Below, piece after piece: positions 1 to 9,168 of a stretch of 64,000 nucleotides of DNA. The position numbers and the translations under genes are program-made. The stretch spans positions 1,964,001 through 2,028,000 of the forward strand of contig NZ_CP120863.1 in NCBI RefSeq assembly GCF_026191725.2, written 5' to 3'. Numbering within the stretch: the first letter of the stretch is position 1; each line of letters starts with the position of its first letter. The stretch comes from Roseibium porphyridii (GTDB lineage: Bacteria; Pseudomonadota; Alphaproteobacteria; Rhizobiales; Stappiaceae). The notes under the pieces are model-generated. The model did no database searches and was not told where the DNA came from. It saw only the letters and a program-made list of their open reading frames with translations.

Positions 1-1530
1 CTTGTCTTGCGAGACGACGCCGCGAAAATTCGCAAAGGGATTGCGATCGTCCTGACGGGAAGCACCGGCAAGGTTGGTCCAATCCAGCAGAAAAAACTGG
101 CCATCGCGAAACCGGAGATCGGCCGAAGACAAGTGAGTTCTCGCATTGACCTGATAGGGGTCTTCCGGGTGAGGGTTGAAGCGATGCACCTGGAGCTGCC
201 ATAGGCCATCCAGCACCTTCGGCGTTTCCTCAAATACCTTGATCAGCTGCAAAAGTGCTGTCTGGTCAACGTAGCCGGTTTCCTCGATTTTCGTCGCAAT
301 CTGAAACTCGCGCAGGGCTGATCGCGACTTTGCACCAAAGACGCCGTCTTCGGTGCCAGCGTCGTGACCGAGCATGTTCAGGGCTGTTTGAATTTTCTTA
401 TATCCCTCAACGCCCAAGCTCAGGCTCTGCTCGATCACGTCCGGTGCTGTACTGGCGACTGTCAGGGGCGCGCCCGTTCGGCTTGCCTCGCTCATGCGAT
501 CCAAAAGCGTCTGTGCTGATACGGTCAGTTCCGTCTGCTCTTGTGAGGCTCTGCTCGAACCGGATGTTTTCTCCTGCTGCAATTCCTTCAAAAGGCTGTC
601 TGCGACATCTGAAGCGGCGGTTTTCGGGAACTGCTCAAGAATAGTCCGGTAGCCGATAACCGTATTGTTCCTGACGGCCTCCTTGAGTGCGAGGGTGGCT
701 GCAGCTTCCCGCTCAACATCGTTGTCATAGGTAACCACAGGGGCGACCAAAGCGCTGTTGTGAAAGAAGTAGAACTCTGATGACATGGAAGCGACGACTT
801 CGGGCCGCTGTTGATGCCCGGTGGCCTCAAGCACATCACGCGTGACCCGTTTCAGCATCGTCGAGACTTCAATATTCGGAGTGACAATGTGCTTTGCGAG
901 CGCTGTCGTGAAGGGAGAATTGTGGGTGTCGCCATCCAGCGCGACTTCATTCGGTTTCGTCGCAAACGCAACGAGAGAATTGGCAGTTTGCTCTGGGACC
1001 GCCAGGCCACGGCTTAGGCCAAGCGCACGCGCTCGCCCGGCAAGCTTCTGTCTCAGATTGTCGGCAAACGGATTGTTTCTGCAGGCATCGATGAATACAA
1101 GGCTCAATGGCACGTGTGTTTCCATCATGCCAATGATCTCGTTGAGGTTCTTGCCGCTCGTGACAACATCCTGCTGGTCTATGATGGCTGCGTCCGTCGC
1201 AAGCAGGAAGTTCTCTTCGCGAAACTGCATTCCGTGGCCTGCATAATAGAACATGCCAGTCGAGGCGGATTGCAGATCCGTTTCGAATTTTCTCAAAGCA
1301 GCAGTGAATTTTTCAAAGCCTGCGTCTCTGACCAGATGCACACGAAATCCGAGATCCGTCAGTTTGTCCGCGATCAGGGTTGCATCGTTGATGGGGTTGC
1401 TCAATTGAGTTGCGTGGCGATAGCTGGCATTTCCGATCACGAGCGCGACACGGTCGCTTGCTGCCAAAGACGCGACAGGCTGCCAGAGCATGCCCAGGAC
1501 CAATAGGAAAAGCAGTGTTGGTTTTTGCAT
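1..1530 (-). CDS. Exported caspase-like (C14) protein with peptidoglycan-binding domain, 3' end missing
   Basis: The minus strand is open from an ATG at 1530 to the window edge with no stop, so about 510 residues are visible and the C-terminus is missing. Residues 1-24 form a signal peptide ending near LAA. The caspase fold follows: VALVIGNASY at the start, the catalytic histidine H99 in YAGHGMQ and the catalytic cysteine C150 in IDACRNNPF, so both members of the dyad are present. Near residues 370-425 a PG_binding_1-like segment reads VEGYKKIQTAL...GVFGAKSRSAL, which suggests retention at the cell wall. Bacterial members of this family (metacaspase/orthocaspase-like) are predicted cysteine peptidases; the substrate is unknown. 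An export signal makes a cytosolic role unlikely. Confidence 0.88.
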   Translation of the reverse strand, partial: MQKPTLLFLLVLGMLWQPVASLAASDRVALVIGNASYRHATQLSNPINDATLIADKLTDLGFRVHLVRDAGFEKFTAALRKFETDLQSASTGMFYYAGHGMQFREENFLLATDAAIIDQQDVVTSGKNLNEIIGMMETHVPLSLVFIDACRNNPFADNLRQKLAGRARALGLSRGLAVPEQTANSLVAFATKPNEVALDGDTHNSPFTTALAKHIVTPNIEVSTMLKRVTRDVLEATGHQQRPEVVASMSSEFYFFHNSALVAPVVTYDNDVEREAAATLALKEAVRNNTVIGYRTILEQFPKTAASDVADSLLKELQQEKTSGSSRASQEQTELTVSAQTLLDRMSEASRTGAPLTVASTAPDVIEQSLSLGVEGYKKIQTALNMLGHDAGTEDGVFGAKSRSALREFQIATKIEETGYVDQTALLQLIKVFEETPKVLDGLWQLQVHRFNPHPEDPYQVNARTHLSSADLRFRDGQFFLLDWTNLAGASRQDDRNPFANFRGVVSQDK

Positions 1531-1608
1531 TGAGCCCCCGTTCGATGCACCGGACCGGAAGATGCCATTTCTTCGTCCTCAAAGAGATCATGGGACGGTG
1601 CGGCGTGA

Positions 1609-3015
<1,407 letters not shown>

Positions 3016-3047
3016 TCATGTTGCCGATAGGCGCATGACGGATAAAG

Positions 3048-3073
3048 GAGCGGCTTTTGCCGCTCTTTTTTTT
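3048..3073 (+). terminator. Rho-independent terminator of aatA
   Basis: A 7-bp stem (GAGCGGC / GCCGCTC) with a TTTT loop is followed by eight T residues. It lies between the stops of convergent genes. The T-run is on the plus strand only, so it serves aatA. Confidence 0.85.
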
Positions 3074-3080
3074 GATTGGA

Positions 3081-4016
3081 TCAGGTCCCGCCTTTGTCGG
3101 TGTTTCGGAACAACAACCAGCCGGCCAGAAACGCGATGAGATCACCAAGAACGGTCACAAGCCGAAACAGAGCGGCTGCCAAAAGTGCGGTGTCTTGCAT
3201 TTGCAGGCTGCTGAGAAGTGCAAAGAGGGTTGCTTCGCGCGTTCCCAGACCTCCCGGGGAGCCGGGTGTCAGATACCCAACAAGCCAAGCGAGGATTGCA
3301 CTGCCGGCGAGGGCAGCCACCGGTGCAGGGGAGAGCATTAAAAAAATTGCCGCAAATACTGTGCCGAGAAGTCCCATGAACAAGACAGACAGACCAAGAC
3401 TGAAGGACAGATCCAACAGGACGGGCCGCAACTTCAGGCCTAAACGGTCTGAGAGGCCGACCGCAATCGCACTTGAGGCAAGAATTGCAAAACTTCCCAA
3501 CCACCAAAGCCAAATTGGAATGAAGGGAAGGACCGCGCCAAGCTGGCCTGCACAACCCAGGATCATGATTGCCACGATGGCACCTGAGGGAATGATCGCC
3601 ATTTCAAGCAAGGTTGCCTGAACGATATGACCGTCTTTCAGACCGTTGCCGCGAACATAGAGCCCGCGACCGATCAGATGAGCAACATTGCCTGGGAGAT
3701 ATTTGGCAACCTGTGTGATCAGAAATGAAGCGTAGGCCAGCTTCCGGTGAAGTGTACCGAATAGCTTCAAGATCCAATGCCAGCATTCTGCCAGAAGCAG
3801 CAGGCCAAGCGCGTAAATGAGAGCAAGGCTGAACAGGAGCGCTACATCTTGGCCTGTTGGGCGCCACCCGGAAATTCCGGACCAATGCTTGCGCAACTCG
3901 AATGCAAGAAAAATCAATGCTGCCAGAAGTACAAAGCGTCCCACCCAAACAGCGAGCTTCTTCATATTTGCTCGTTTGGCCAAGGCAGTCATTTCTTGCT
4001 CCGGCAGCGTCCTCAC
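3081..4016 (-). CDS. Flippase-like/lysylphosphatidylglycerol synthase TM-domain protein (UPF0104)
   Basis: Integral membrane protein of up to 311 residues with about eight hydrophobic segments. It carries the family signature near the C-terminus, GYLTPGSPGGLGTREA. This fold covers the membrane half of MprF-type lipid flippases and archaeal AglD-type glycan proteins, and is thought to move lipid-linked molecules across the inner membrane. It is the last gene of a leftward run with a methyltransferase, a GT-C-like protein and a GT2 enzyme, which fits lipid-linked sugar transport. The 4016 start is GTG; an ATG at 3992 has a better-placed GGAG and may be the true start. The substrate cannot be read from sequence. 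Confidence 0.82.
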   Translation of the reverse strand: MRTLPEQEMTALAKRANMKKLAVWVGRFVLLAALIFLAFELRKHWSGISGWRPTGQDVALLFSLALIYALGLLLLAECWHWILKLFGTLHRKLAYASFLITQVAKYLPGNVAHLIGRGLYVRGNGLKDGHIVQATLLEMAIIPSGAIVAIMILGCAGQLGAVLPFIPIWLWWLGSFAILASSAIAVGLSDRLGLKLRPVLLDLSFSLGLSVLFMGLLGTVFAAIFLMLSPAPVAALAGSAILAWLVGYLTPGSPGGLGTREATLFALLSSLQMQDTALLAAALFRLVTVLGDLIAFLAGWLLFRNTDKGGT

Positions 4017-4028
4017 GGATTTAGACCT

Positions 4029-4799
4029 CTATGTCTTTGCCGTGCGTTTCGGTGAAAATGTCAACAAGGTGGTCTCGTCCGGATAGGGGAGCGAAGGCGT
4101 CAAACCTGCAAGATGCCGAGCAACCAGACCGGAGGCGGCAATCGACTGCCGGTAACGTTTGCGCTTCGAGTTGTCGAAGACAATCAAACCATCTGGTTTC
4201 AGGCGAGAGACTGCATGTTCCAGACATGCGCCGCGTGCACGACCGTCAATGACGATGAGGTCAAAGGCTTCGTCCTGATCGAGGATCGATTTGGCATAGT
4301 CCTCGAATGACAATCCATTGTGACCGGGTTTGACCGAAAGGTACCGTGAGTCCGTTTTTGCTTGCACTTTCAAGGGCTCAATGAGGATGTGCGAAAGGTT
4401 TGTTGCGCTGTTGGCCATGGCAAGCCGTGTTTGGACCAGAGAGTGCCAGCCGGCGTCGTGTTCTACACTGACCACGGTTCCAGCTCGCTTGGCCAGCCAA
4501 ACGGTACTGGCGCCGGATCCATATTCAAAAACCCTTGCTTTTGGCCTCGAAGCGAGGAAAGCCTCGGTTTCGTCGATTGCCCTGTAGGTCCACCAAGGCA
4601 CATCGAGGTCGATCAGGCCGTCGATATCGTGAATGGCAAACAGACTTCTGAGCCAGTGGGCGAACCGATGTTTCTTTGCCGAAGACTGCAGCCAGGACAG
4701 CAGCCCGGTGGCTCGGGCAAGTGGGTGCACAGCGCGGACGGCGCCGACATAGAGTTGTTTGGCACTAGGCATTGGTGTGATGGCCTTGGATAACGTCAA
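4029..4799 (-). CDS. Class I SAM-dependent methyltransferase-like protein
   Basis: A 256-residue soluble protein with a Rossmann SAM-binding motif I (VFEYGSGASTVWLA, about residues 89-102), an acidic end of strand 2 (VVSVEHD) and FDLIVIDGRARG at the motif IV position. The acceptor is unknown. The 4799 start is TTG and overlaps the stop of the upstream gene by 3 nt; an ATG ten codons in (4772) is an alternative. Tight coupling to the GT-C-like gene upstream and the flippase-like gene 12 nt downstream suggests modification of a cell-surface glycan or its lipid carrier. That role is inferred from context only. Confidence 0.75.
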   Translation of the reverse strand: MTLSKAITPMPSAKQLYVGAVRAVHPLARATGLLSWLQSSAKKHRFAHWLRSLFAIHDIDGLIDLDVPWWTYRAIDETEAFLASRPKARVFEYGSGASTVWLAKRAGTVVSVEHDAGWHSLVQTRLAMANSATNLSHILIEPLKVQAKTDSRYLSVKPGHNGLSFEDYAKSILDQDEAFDLIVIDGRARGACLEHAVSRLKPDGLIVFDNSKRKRYRQSIAASGLVARHLAGLTPSLPYPDETTLLTFSPKRTAKT

Positions 4800-6325
4800 T
4801 GTCCGATCCTCGGCGGACGGCAGATCCGCTCAGTGTCAGCGTCTGAAAAGTCTTTCTGGCCAGTCAGGTGCCGGCATTCTTCCATGCTCCAGAAGGGTTT
4901 GCTCTGAGGTGCCATCTGGAAGCCGCGAAGCTGGGCGACGGTGCTGGCGGACACGGCAATTCCGATCAGGAAGGCGGCAATCAGTGCGCCCTTCAAAAAC
5001 ACTCCGGACTTGCCTTGGGCGAACAGTTTTGCAATCGCAGATGCTCCCAGGAGCGCCAGAAGCGCGAGCAAAGGCCAAAGATCGACCCGATAGCGCAGCG
5101 TTATGGTTCCGTAGGCCAGGGTCAGTCCGGCGATTGCGAACCCGCCAGCCAATGGTATGGCCATGCGACGCCAGACCTGTCCGCCGGCCGCAGGTGCACT
5201 CACGGCAAACAGTATCCAGAGCGGCCAAAGAAACACCATGCCGACATAAGGACTTTCAACGCGAATAAAGCCGAGGTTTTGCGCCAGCGTCGATCTGACC
5301 GATGCGTGAAACGCTTTGCTGACTGCCTGGAGCTGACCCGTTACGGCGGGAATGTCGAACAGATAGATCGTCGCGTTGTGCGGAATACGCTTGATATTGA
5401 ACTTGCCGTGGTCTTTGAACGCCTGCGCTCTTTCGCTGTCGGTGTCCTCAGCACCCCAGTAGACAAATCCGTATTGAACGTCGCTTTGGGAGAAGCTGCC
5501 ATGGGTCTCGGTGGGAGATCCGAAGCGGGCCGCGTTCAGGCCGAGGTAACCTGCACCGCCTGCACCCATAATTGCCAGAGCGATCACAATCCGCAGAATA
5601 TGCATGCGCAGCGACATCCAGGCGAGCAAGCCAAGGGAAAGTATTGTTGCGAAATAGAGCCCGATTGCAACGTTTGGCCTGGCGTGTAGTGCCAGCGCCG
5701 CAAGTGCTGCGCAGGGTAGGGCTGTTTTCCAGAGAGGCCATTCGCCAAAGGCGACGTTGGCCCAAATCAATATGAAGAGGCTTGTTGCTGCAAACGCCAA
5801 GGCAATGGGTTCGTGATAAAAGGACGTGCTTGCGCACAGCAAAAATCCCGGTGACCCGAACCAGATCGCTATGCCGAGCATTCGGCTGAGCGTGAGGCCT
5901 CGACTGCCGAGTTGTTCCAATGCTCCTGACGTTGCCTTGTGGAACGCCGCGTGAAGACCGAGTGTTCCGAGGCAGGACCATAACCAGATTGCCAGCGGTG
6001 CGAGAGAATAGGTCTCAAACGGCCAGATCCAACCAAAGACAAAACGGGGTATCAGCGGACCGACGCCATGGTAGAGATAGGCAATCCCGTCCGGGGTATA
6101 GTGTCCTTCAAATTGTGCCACGCGCGCAGGCAGGTCCATTCGCCCGTCCAAAAGCGCAAGAAAGTATTCGTCGTAGAGGTTTTGCCCGAGCGGAAAACCG
6201 TCAACGCTTTTCAGCAAACCAGTCGCCAGCAATGCGTAAAGGACCATGCCGATGGCGATCAGGTCCCATGACTTTCTTAGCGGCATTGGGTTGGCAGACC
6301 CGGTGATTTCACTGGATATCGTCAT
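4796..6325 (-). CDS. Multi-spanning membrane protein, GT-C/GT39-like glycosyltransferase candidate
   Basis: About 509 residues with at least ten hydrophobic segments. The first extracytoplasmic loop carries an acidic pair (NLYDEYFLALLDGR), as is usual for GT-C transferases that take sugar from a polyprenyl phosphate. A soluble C-terminal tail of about 40 residues contains two cysteines. It starts inside the end of the GT2 gene (17-nt overlap from ATG 6325; a GTG at 6337 is also possible) and overlaps the methyltransferase gene by 4 nt, so the genes are translationally coupled. The GT2 neighbour probably makes the polyprenyl-P-sugar that this protein would use. I do not recognise the exact family. 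Confidence 0.65.
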   Translation of the reverse strand: MTISSEITGSANPMPLRKSWDLIAIGMVLYALLATGLLKSVDGFPLGQNLYDEYFLALLDGRMDLPARVAQFEGHYTPDGIAYLYHGVGPLIPRFVFGWIWPFETYSLAPLAIWLWSCLGTLGLHAAFHKATSGALEQLGSRGLTLSRMLGIAIWFGSPGFLLCASTSFYHEPIALAFAATSLFILIWANVAFGEWPLWKTALPCAALAALALHARPNVAIGLYFATILSLGLLAWMSLRMHILRIVIALAIMGAGGAGYLGLNAARFGSPTETHGSFSQSDVQYGFVYWGAEDTDSERAQAFKDHGKFNIKRIPHNATIYLFDIPAVTGQLQAVSKAFHASVRSTLAQNLGFIRVESPYVGMVFLWPLWILFAVSAPAAGGQVWRRMAIPLAGGFAIAGLTLAYGTITLRYRVDLWPLLALLALLGASAIAKLFAQGKSGVFLKGALIAAFLIGIAVSASTVAQLRGFQMAPQSKPFWSMEECRHLTGQKDFSDADTERICRPPRIGH

Positions 6326-7310
6326 CGCGCTGGCCACTGGATTGAAGTTGCGGGTTGGCCGGCGGCGGCTGGGTATCTTGTTCCAGACGGCGGAGGCGCT
6401 GAAGAACAGATTCCGTCAATCGACGATTTGTTGCCAACGCATCGCTCAGGAACGCGATGACGACCGTGATATAGCCCGCCAGGAGAAACATGCTGCCCAG
6501 AACGAGCGACTGAATTCTGCCGTCACCATCGCCAATAGCGTAAAAATAGAGAAACCTCACAACCGGCAGAAGACCGATTGTAATCATCAAGATGCCTGCC
6601 CAGAGAAAAGCACTGAGCGAACGGTACATGAAATAGCTGCGCAGGATCGTTACGAGCTGCTTTTGCAAGAACCGAATGGTGGATTTTGCCAGCCGCGATG
6701 GGCGGGTTGTCGGGTTTGTCGACACTGGAACGGACACCACTTTCAGTCCGTGCTGGCCGGCGTGGATCAGCGTCTCGGTGGTATAGCTGAATCTGGTCAT
6801 GACATTGATCGTAAGGGCCGCATCGCGTGAATAGGCTCTGAAGCCTGAGACCGCATCGCTTACATCAACTTGAGCGAGACTGCGTACCACATGCGTCCCG
6901 AACTTTTGCAGTTGTCGTTTCGCCCAGGAGAATTCACGATTTTCACCGGGGTTGCGGTCGCCAATCGCGATATCTGCTCGATTTTCGACGATGGGTCTTA
7001 CCAGGTCGGGGATGGATGCGCCTGAATACTGATTGTCACCGTCCGTGTTGACGATGATATCTGCTCCGAGATTGAGGGCGGATTCGATGCCGGACTGGAA
7101 GCTTCTCGCCAACCCCTTGTTGTGACCGTTTTGTATGATGTGGTCGACACCGCAGGCGATCGCTGTATCGACTGTGTTGTCGGTGGAGCCGTCGTCAATG
7201 ACCTGGATTTCGACTTTGTCGATACCTGGAATGGATCTGGGTATTTCCGCAACAACAAGTGGAAGCGTTTTTTCTTCGTTGAAGCACGGAATTTGAACGA
7301 TCAGTTTCAT
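6309..7310 (-). CDS. GT2 polyprenyl-phosphate glycosyltransferase with two C-terminal TM helices
   Basis: A 333-residue enzyme of the dolichyl-phosphate mannose synthase/GtrB type, which moves a sugar from a nucleotide donor to polyprenyl phosphate at the cytoplasmic face. Visible marks are IPCFNEEKTLP at residue 7, the nucleotide-binding VIDDGSTDNT at residue 37, the metal-site region NTDGDNQY and acceptor-loop SGFRAYSRDA. Two TM helices (roughly residues 240-265 and 272-300) anchor the C-terminus, followed by an Arg/Gln-rich tail. Start ATG 7310 is chosen because the family begins with MKLIVQIPCFNE; the only longer form needs TTG at 7337. It heads the four-gene cluster. Confidence 0.85.
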   Translation of the reverse strand: MKLIVQIPCFNEEKTLPLVVAEIPRSIPGIDKVEIQVIDDGSTDNTVDTAIACGVDHIIQNGHNKGLARSFQSGIESALNLGADIIVNTDGDNQYSGASIPDLVRPIVENRADIAIGDRNPGENREFSWAKRQLQKFGTHVVRSLAQVDVSDAVSGFRAYSRDAALTINVMTRFSYTTETLIHAGQHGLKVVSVPVSTNPTTRPSRLAKSTIRFLQKQLVTILRSYFMYRSLSAFLWAGILMITIGLLPVVRFLYFYAIGDGDGRIQSLVLGSMFLLAGYITVVIAFLSDALATNRRLTESVLQRLRRLEQDTQPPPANPQLQSSGQRDDDIQ

Positions 7311-7337
7311 GAACGACACTATGCAAACATCTGACAA

Positions 7338-7841
7338 ACGGTCTTGAGTTTCCCTGCTAATGTTCCAAGCCAGAAAAACCCCCTCCTAAGCATCGTTACA
7401 ATTAGATATTACAGTTTAAGAAATGGATAACTTTGGTAATTTTAAATAATCGATAGTCTTCTGATTTTTTCTTCGTGTTTTATAAATAAATTTCAAATTT
7501 ATATTTCGAAAATTCTTGCCTATCGCCTGTTTTGACGATGTCGGATCACGTCCTTCAAGCTTCTTTCAAGTGTAGGTCAAGAATTGAAGGCTACAGGTGA
7601 CAGCCCAGCAGGCAGCATCGACCAAGTTTGACCACTTGGGATGCTGGCGGTGCATTGTACTGCCCAGCAATTGTCCTGCGGTTGAAAGGCAGGAAAGCAG
7701 GCTATTCCACTTGTGATGGGGTACGACTTTTGCGTGTTTAAAATTTTGCCGCGATTTTGACTTGATGCCGACCCATATGGTGACGATGGCCAGGCTTCTC
7801 TTCCTGAGAGCCTGCCGGCATTCAATACCAGGAGTTTCAGA
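7338..7841. other. AT-rich gap with a strong 13-bp hairpin
   Basis: I see no convincing gene in these 504 bases. Bases 7371-7560 are strongly AT-rich and probably hold promoters for the leftward glycan cluster. Bases 7613-7646 form a stem of CAGCATC/GATGCTG plus CCAAGT/ACTTGG, interrupted by a 2-nt bulge, with a 6-nt loop. The octamer GCCCAGCA occurs on both sides of it. No T-run follows, so it is not a normal terminator. Confidence 0.5.
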
Positions 7842-8321
7842 ATGCGTTTTTCTAGATTTGGTTTTGCTGTGGCCGCTGTTCTTTGTGCAGGAACGGCTCT
7901 GGCCTCCGAGAACACGCCAACTGTCGAAATTGGGACACTTAATTGTCTGGTGGAGGGAGAGCACAATTTCATCGTTGGTTCTTCAGCTACGCTCGGCTGT
8001 AGCTTCAAACCTGCCGATGGCGGAACGGTCGAATACTACAAGGGTAAAGTGCGGGACTATGGCCTCGATATCGGAACTACCAAGGAAGCCAACCTTGTTT
8101 GGGGCGTCCTAGCACCCTCTGCGGATCGCAAGCCGGGCTTGTTGGCGGGGACCTATGGCGGTTTGACCGCAGGCGCGAGCCTGGGGGCAGGCATCAAAGC
8201 CAATGCTCTTATCGGGGGGCTTGACCGGTCAATTGCGCTGAATCCCTTCAGCCTGGAAAGTCAAACGGGCACCAATTTGACCATCGGTGTCAGCAAGATG
8301 ACGCTCGAACCCATAAACTGA
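7842..8321 (+). CDS. Exported DUF992 family protein
   Basis: A 159-residue protein with a signal peptide cut after ALA (residue 21). The mature part matches DUF992, a family found mainly in Hyphomicrobiales: an early cysteine (IGTLNCLVEG), a second at SATLGCSF, then a glycine-rich stretch (AGTYGGLTAGASLGAGIKANALIGG) and the ending LTIGVSKMTLEP. The two cysteines may form a disulphide in the periplasm. GGAG lies 7 nt before the start. The function of the family is unknown. It is a single gene with its own terminator. Confidence 0.85.
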   Translation: MRFSRFGFAVAAVLCAGTALASENTPTVEIGTLNCLVEGEHNFIVGSSATLGCSFKPADGGTVEYYKGKVRDYGLDIGTTKEANLVWGVLAPSADRKPGLLAGTYGGLTAGASLGAGIKANALIGGLDRSIALNPFSLESQTGTNLTIGVSKMTLEPIN

Positions 8322-8332
8322 ACCGAAAGGCG

Positions 8333-8360
8333 AAGCCCGTTTCCGACTGGAACGGGCTTT
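8333..8360 (+). terminator. Terminator after the DUF992 gene
   Basis: An AAGCCCGTT-type stem pairs with AACGGGCTT around a short loop, with one bulged T, and ends in TTT. It begins 12 nt after the stop. The T-run is short, so efficiency may be modest. Confidence 0.6.
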
Positions 8361-8395
8361 GCGCTCACTTGTCTTACCAATTTTCGTTTGGCCGG

Positions 8396-8692
8396 TTACC
8401 TGTTCTGGCAGCTCTCGTTTGCCCCTGCGCAAGGGTTCGATGAGACATCCGGACGGGTGTTGGCGCGGTTGATCTGATCCGTTCTGTTCAGCCGGTTTGC
8501 ACCTTCGATCTGTTGACGGGTCGAGAACCCCGACTGCTGCCTGTTCCTGTTTTGGTTCAGCTGTTGCTGCGCTGAAGGCAGCAGGGACGAACCGGACTGT
8601 GGCAAGCCGCGAAGCTGGTTGTTCTGTGCGTTCGCTGTTCCCGCGAGAAGCGTGGCAACTAGCACTACCGTTGCTGCAGTCATCCGGGTCAT
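8396..8692 (-). CDS. Small exported Gln/Asn-rich protein, function unknown
   Basis: A 98-residue protein with a clear signal peptide (MTRMTAATVVLVATLLAGTANA). The mature part is low in hydrophobics and rich in Gln, Asn and Arg (QQQLNQNRNRQQSGF, then repeated N-R pairs such as NRLNRTDQINRANTR), with two cysteines near the end (NPCAGANESCQNR) that could form a small disulphide loop. The chain looks disordered. AGGA precedes the ATG at 9 nt. I do not recognise a family. It converges on the DUF992 gene. Confidence 0.65.
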   Translation of the reverse strand: MTRMTAATVVLVATLLAGTANAQNNQLRGLPQSGSSLLPSAQQQLNQNRNRQQSGFSTRQQIEGANRLNRTDQINRANTRPDVSSNPCAGANESCQNR

Positions 8693-9168
8693 GATGCTTG
8701 TTCCTGATTGTGACCAAGGTAAGGGCTTACCGAGTGTATCGCTTGTCAGCCGACGTCTGATGAATGAACACGGTCTCGCTTGTCAGCCTGGTCATTGGCA
8801 TCCGCCCAGCAGACACAGCCGACGGGCATAATATTTGCACAGTTCCGAAGTTCATAGTCCTGCTGTTAGCGCCAGACTAATGCATATGTGGGGACCTGAT
8901 TGTGCGTTTTCCAGTAGAATGGCGGACCGAGAACCATCCGAATTGTTGCGCTGCGTCAATAATTCTCCTTGCGTTCAGCTCCTTTTCGGCGCGACGATGA
9001 ATGACCGCCCCCGGTCGATGTGCCTTTCAGTTGGGGCTTGGTGCTTAAGAGTACCGGGTTTTTGGGCCTTCGATCCCATCCGGGCGAGACGCGGCGGGCC
9101 CGCGTCCAACCGAACCGGCCTTGCCGCGTAGTTTTAGGGGCTCCCCCCTCAAACACGAGAGGCATATT
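8693..9168. other. Gene-free region with dyad, direct repeats and leader hairpin
   Basis: No gene is supported here. A GGTAAG/CTTACC dyad with a 2-nt centre (8718-8731) sits 26 nt upstream of the small exported protein's start. The 13-mer TCGCTTGTCAGCC occurs twice as a direct repeat (8739-8751 and 8776-8788), consistent with a regulator site. A 7-bp GACGCGG/CCGCGTC hairpin (9088-9106) lies in the likely 5' leader of the EF-G-like gene. Confidence 0.45.
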
